Below are positions 6,188 through 9,497 of a stretch of DNA of 9,497 nt, piece by piece (the stretch's first letter is position 1; every line of letters starts with the position of its first letter). A program made the translations under genes and the position numbers. The stretch comes from Caldithrix sp. Lineage in GTDB: Bacteria; Zhuqueibacterota; Zhuqueibacteria; Oceanimicrobiales; Oceanimicrobiaceae. The DNA lies in the NCBI GenBank assembly GCA_004357015.1, contig SMXE01000235.1, forward strand, positions 1-9,497, given 5' to 3'. A model generated the notes under the pieces. That model saw only the letters and a program-made list of their open reading frames with translations. It was not told the DNA's origin and did no database searches.

Positions 6188-7996
6188 CTAACCCTGTGGC
6201 AAATAAATGGTGAACACGGCCCCTTCCCCGGGCACGCTGTGCACGACAATCTTGCCGTGGTGCTCATCCACAATTTGTTGGACGATGGCGAGTCCCAGGC
6301 CAGAGCCATCCTCTTTGGTGGAATAGTAAAAGTCGAAAACGCGAGGAAGGTCTTTCTCGCCAATGCCGTGCCCCGTGTCCGCGAATGAAATGACGGTGGC
6401 CTCTCCTGACAGTGGCGTTCCGGACCCGGACGCCCCATCTGCTCCTTTTATGGAAATCGTAAGTTTACCGCCACCCGGCATCGCCTGAATGGCGTTGATG
6501 GTAAGATTCAGAAAAACCTGGCGCATCCTGGAAATATCTACTTTCATCATAATAGGCGTCTTCTCGTATTCCCTTTCCAGACGCACACCTTTGTTGAGAG
6601 ATTCCGCCACCTGCATCATCACAACCTCATCGAGAATTTCGTTTATTGCCACCTCTTCTTTTTTCATTTTCGGCGGCCGCGCGATAAGTAGAAAATCGCT
6701 CACTAACTGGTCCACACGCTTGATCTCAGAGGCGAGTATCCCGTAGAATTTCTCCACCCGTCCCCGATTGATCTCCTCACGTGAAATCTCGCGTTTGAGG
6801 ATTTGCATGTTGATGACCATGGAATTGAGCGGGTTGCGGATCTCGTGTGACAGGACCGATGCCAACTTGCTGAGCGTTTCCAGCACTTCTGTCCGTTTTA
6901 GTCTGTTCTGGAACACAATGAGCCGTTCCGCCATCTCGTTGAAATTCTCTGCCAGCGCGCCGATTTCGTCATCCGTAACACGGCTAATGCGGTAGTTCAA
7001 TTCACCCTGTGAGAAACGCTCCATACCGGACACCAGCATATTCACCGGCTTCACAATCCTGCGCGAATAAAAATAAGCCACAAGTGAGGCCAACAGCACG
7101 CTGATAATCATGAACTGCAAGACGCGAAACCGCATCCGACGGGCGGGCGCAAATGCTTCTGAGGTTGGCTGCTGCAACATTGCGCCCCAACCGTAATCGC
7201 CGATGGGGGCATACGCCGCCACCATCTCGATGCCGCCCTCCGCCTCGTAAACCAGATGACCACTCTCGCCGCGCCGGATATTTTGCTTGATCTCTTCGTT
7301 TTGAAATTTTCTGTTTGAGTAAACCTTCTTTCTGTCCGAGTGCGCAATATACACGCCCTCCTTGTTAAAGACGAACGACTCACCTTTCTTGCCAACTTTG
7401 TTCTCATCAACCAAATCCCACATTGCTTTGAGGTCTACAATCGCATACAGGATGCCCACGGTCTCATTGTAGAGGGAAATAGGTTCTGCGATATCCAGCA
7501 TCGGCAAACGCTCTGCGGAAACGTAAACATCGGTCCGGTACCCTATGCCATTTTCAAAGGAGGCAAGTATCACCGGAACCAGGCCGTTGGTGCCGATTTT
7601 CTCCGCCAGCACATTGTCAAAAGAAGTGGAAGCGATCACCGTACCATTGGTATCAAGAATCGTGAGCTGGTTGAACAGATCGAACTCATTCACCAGTGTA
7701 TTGATGGCCAATTCCTGAGTGCTCCTGGTCATTTCAACAATAGATTGAAACTGCGCCTGACTCCTGATCAACTCCGTCGCTGTGCTCAGTTTCAAATCCA
7801 CAAACCGGGTTGAGCGCCTGGCAAATTCCAGGTTTCTGTCCAGAATCGTTTGCATAATAGATTTCTGGGCCGTGTCCACCAGCACCTTGCCCGTGAAGAA
7901 TAGTGGCAGGGCCACAATGAGAATGTGGGAAACCAGCAGCCGGGTAAGCAGCCGGTGATGGATTTTTATTTTCTTTCCTGATTCAGCCATGTTCAT
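6188..7996 (-). CDS. Membrane sensor histidine kinase, dCache-HAMP-HisKA-HATPase
   Basis: This is a 602-residue inner-membrane kinase sensing an extracytoplasmic signal. After a basic N-terminus, TM1 spans about 17-36. A periplasmic domain of about 250 residues (37-287) has double-Cache features: two PAS-like halves, with LTILDTNGTVIAS at about 111-123 and FVFNKEGVYIAHS at about 208-220. TM2 spans about 293-311 and HAMP about 312-365 (RRIVKPVNML, then DDEIGALAENFNEMAERL). HisKA has phospho-acceptor H384 in LSHEIRNPLNSM. The ATPase has N501 (NLTINAIQAMPGGG), D540 (ADTGHGIG) and a G2 box GSGLGLA at 564-570. Cache domains usually bind small molecules such as amino acids or organic acids. The start ATG overlaps the upstream solute-binding gene's stop as ATGA, which supports M1 over the nearby M3. 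No response regulator gene adjoins it; the regulator at the left end is one candidate partner, a hybrid or orphan elsewhere is another. Confidence 0.95.
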   Translation of the reverse strand: MNMAESGKKIKIHHRLLTRLLVSHILIVALPLFFTGKVLVDTAQKSIMQTILDRNLEFARRSTRFVDLKLSTATELIRSQAQFQSIVEMTRSTQELAINTLVNEFDLFNQLTILDTNGTVIASTSFDNVLAEKIGTNGLVPVILASFENGIGYRTDVYVSAERLPMLDIAEPISLYNETVGILYAIVDLKAMWDLVDENKVGKKGESFVFNKEGVYIAHSDRKKVYSNRKFQNEEIKQNIRRGESGHLVYEAEGGIEMVAAYAPIGDYGWGAMLQQPTSEAFAPARRMRFRVLQFMIISVLLASLVAYFYSRRIVKPVNMLVSGMERFSQGELNYRISRVTDDEIGALAENFNEMAERLIVFQNRLKRTEVLETLSKLASVLSHEIRNPLNSMVINMQILKREISREEINRGRVEKFYGILASEIKRVDQLVSDFLLIARPPKMKKEEVAINEILDEVVMMQVAESLNKGVRLEREYEKTPIMMKVDISRMRQVFLNLTINAIQAMPGGGKLTISIKGADGASGSGTPLSGEATVISFADTGHGIGEKDLPRVFDFYYSTKEDGSGLGLAIVQQIVDEHHGKIVVHSVPGEGAVFTIYLPQG

Positions 7997-9261
7997 CGCC
8001 CGTCAGTCTGACGGAAGATCCATTCTTCAAAGGGTCTGATACTTCCGCGCCTAGGCCCCTCTGTGTATCTGATATTTTGAAATTTTTCGACGTTCACCAG
8101 GTCGTGGGTCAACCACTTAAAATAAAGAAAACTCACCGGCTGATCCTCGTTCACTACGCTCTGAATACCTTTAATAAGGGTTTTCTTACGCTTTGGATCG
8201 GTCGCTTCATGATAGAACCGAATGTAATTCTCGACCGTCGCGCTGCGATAACCAGTGTAATTCATTGCGCCATGCTCTGACAGGAAGTCGGACAAACTTT
8301 CGATGTTGTTCTCGAATGTGTGGTCCAGCAGGACCGCCTCAAACGCGCCGGAAGCAAGCCGATCATTCATTTCGCTTTTCGCCAGCGGCTTAGGACGGAC
8401 ATCAATGCCGAGCTTTATGAGATTGATTTTGATGATGCGTGAGACGGCTACGTCAATTCTCAAGCCTTTTTGATAATAAAGATTCAGCACAAACGGCTCG
8501 CCGTTCTTGTCGAGAACGCCGTCGCGGTTCGAGTCCCGCCACCCTTCCTCCGCAAGAATCTGAAGCGCCATTTTGGGATTGTACCGGTAGGATTTCATGC
8601 CGGAGTTGTAAAGAGGTGAATCATCGTCAAACGGGCCGCGCGCGATGTTGGCTTTCCCACCAAGAATAATTTTTTTGATAATGTAACCGTGATCTATACC
8701 GTAGGAAATCGCTTTACGGATCTTCGAAGACCGCAGCAACGGATGGCGGTTGTTGTAGGCGACCAATTTGACTGTGTTCGGTGTCATCTGAACCGGCAAA
8801 GGCAGAAAATGACTATTGGACTTACTAGCCTCAATCGCAGAAACCTCGTTTTCAAGAACTGCAAAGTCGACTTCGTCCAGAATCAAGGCTGAAATCAACG
8901 CGCGCTCGGTTTCGTACAGCCGGATAATGATGGTGTTCGGGTTGGCGTCGGTCAAGCCGCGCAGGCTATAAAACTGCAGTACGACTTCATTTGAGGACCG
9001 ACTGAATACTACAAATGGTTTCCCGTTGCCGTGAGACATGATGGGAAAGCTGCCCTGACTCGTCTCAATTCGTAGATCCCGCAGGTCCGTACGCCCTACT
9101 AAATCACCAACGATGACCTGCCGTTGAAACTGGGAAGCCCGGTCCTGGCCTGTCAGTTGGCCATCCATCACTATCAGAACCAACAAAATGACACAGAATT
9201 TTAGGAAACTCCCGGGAGTTTCCTTTTGCAAGCTATACACTTGGGAGACTATTTTATCCAA
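7993..9261 (-). CDS. Shortened family-5 (oligopeptide/dipeptide type) solute-binding protein
   Basis: This 422-residue protein resembles the second half of SBP_bac_5 proteins, which capture peptides, nickel or other solutes in the periplasm. Recognisable parts are TIIIRLYETERALISALILDE (about 100-120, the region after the usual GxGP segment), then LVAYNNRHPLL, KIRKAISYGIDHGYII, SYRYNPKMALQILAEEGW with RDSNRDGVLDKNGEPF, and a C-terminal segment ending RPFEEWIF. Typical members run about 500-600 residues; the first roughly 200 residues of lobe I are absent. A hydrophobic stretch at about 22-32 in the N-terminus suggests a signal peptide or anchor; there is no lipobox cysteine. The start is uncertain: TTG at 9261 overlaps trkH by 13 nt, with a weak AGG before it, and GTG at 9240 is an alternative. 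No permease or ATPase genes are present. It overlaps the membrane kinase by 4 nt (ATGA), so it probably serves sensing rather than import. Confidence 0.85.
   Translation of the reverse strand: MDKIVSQVYSLQKETPGSFLKFCVILLVLIVMDGQLTGQDRASQFQRQVIVGDLVGRTDLRDLRIETSQGSFPIMSHGNGKPFVVFSRSSNEVVLQFYSLRGLTDANPNTIIIRLYETERALISALILDEVDFAVLENEVSAIEASKSNSHFLPLPVQMTPNTVKLVAYNNRHPLLRSSKIRKAISYGIDHGYIIKKIILGGKANIARGPFDDDSPLYNSGMKSYRYNPKMALQILAEEGWRDSNRDGVLDKNGEPFVLNLYYQKGLRIDVAVSRIIKINLIKLGIDVRPKPLAKSEMNDRLASGAFEAVLLDHTFENNIESLSDFLSEHGAMNYTGYRSATVENYIRFYHEATDPKRKKTLIKGIQSVVNEDQPVSFLYFKWLTHDLVNVEKFQNIRYTEGPRRGSIRPFEEWIFRQTDGR
9203..9224. repeat. Perfect 22-bp palindrome near the start of the solute-binding gene
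   Basis: AGGAAACTCCC is followed directly by its exact reverse complement. It overlaps codons 13-20 of the solute-binding protein if translation starts at 9261, and lies 25 nt beyond the trkH stop. As RNA it could fold to a 9-bp stem with a CCGG loop. On the plus strand it is followed by TTTT, as in an intrinsic terminator, though no plus-strand gene leads into it. It could instead be an operator or an mRNA-processing hairpin. Confidence 0.8.
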
Positions 9262-9497
9262 AAATGCCTATTAAAAATAACGAGCACGGTGAAAACTTCA
9301 AGCCGGCCCACAAGCATCAGAAAGCTAAGCAACCATTTGCCAACTGCCGGAATGTGCGCATAATTCTCAGTAGGCCCAATCGTCCCGACGCCGGGTCCTA
9401 TGTTGGCAAGGGTTGAGACCGCCGTGCTGGCAGCGGATACCATATCCAGCCCCAGCAGCGTCAACATAAATGAGCCCACGCCAAAAATAAACAAAAA
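9249..9497 (-). CDS. trkH: TrkH-type potassium uptake channel subunit, C-terminal end only
   Basis: The visible part is the last 82 residues of a TrkH/KtrB-family potassium translocator; the N-terminal part lies right of the window. It contains STLANIGPGVGTIGPTENY, the fourth pore loop with the conserved glycine of the selectivity filter, followed by a final membrane helix with KWLLSFLMLVGRLEVFTVLV and the usual short end FNRHFW. In the family this subunit sits in the inner membrane and works with the NAD/ATP-binding TrkA protein, whose gene is not in the window. The stop TAG is at 9251-9249, and the downstream gene may start inside it (TTG 9261). TrkH and TrkG/KtrB cannot be separated from this end alone; TrkH is the best match. 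Confidence 0.93.
   Translation of the reverse strand, partial: FLFIFGVGSFMLTLLGLDMVSAASTAVSTLANIGPGVGTIGPTENYAHIPAVGKWLLSFLMLVGRLEVFTVLVIFNRHFWIK

Noticed and set aside
7340..7813. Plus-strand open frame of 157 codons opposite the Cache kinase
   Set aside because: The minus-strand frame has clear domain motifs throughout. The plus-strand product shows none.

Overview
The window looks like chromosomal DNA of a free-living, probably Gram-negative bacterium of moderate G+C outside the Enterobacteria. The basis is the gene mix: Ku/LigD end joining, NtrC-type sigma-54 signalling, a Cache-domain histidine kinase and a Trk potassium transporter. LigD has the Pol-PE-Lig order, a periplasmic-type solute-binding protein is present, and coding density is high. 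No gene here fixes the phylum. A member of the FCB/Calditrichota-like lineages, Acidobacteria or former Deltaproteobacteria would all fit, and this is only a guess.

Layout. From 1 to 1870, minus strand: a sensorless cytoplasmic histidine kinase followed 2 nt later by an NtrC-family response regulator whose C-terminus runs off the left edge. From 1871 to 2089: a divergent intergenic region with a good sigma-70 promoter facing right. From 2090 to 6069, plus strand: a three-gene block of ligD (Pol-PE-Lig DNA ligase), ku, and a small tetratricopeptide (TPR) protein with a very basic N-terminus and a sliding-clamp-like peptide. ku has its own near-consensus promoter. From 6188 to 9497, minus strand: the C-terminal end of trkH, an N-terminally shortened family-5 solute-binding protein, and a dCache-HAMP histidine kinase. 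These three genes overlap one another by 13 and 4 nt.

How the genes may work together. LigD and Ku are the core bacterial non-homologous end-joining pair: Ku binds and bridges broken ends and recruits LigD, which fills, trims and seals them. The TPR gene begins 26 nt after ku and is probably co-transcribed, so it is a candidate accessory factor. The solute-binding protein and the membrane kinase are translationally coupled through an ATGA overlap, which suggests a periplasmic ligand relay. That kinase has no response regulator next to it. The nearest one lies beyond the NHEJ block, on the same strand and behind the second kinase, so the repair genes may have been inserted into an older signalling locus.

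There is no gene-free stretch longer than about 220 bases. I saw no tRNA, rRNA, CRISPR array or insertion sequence.
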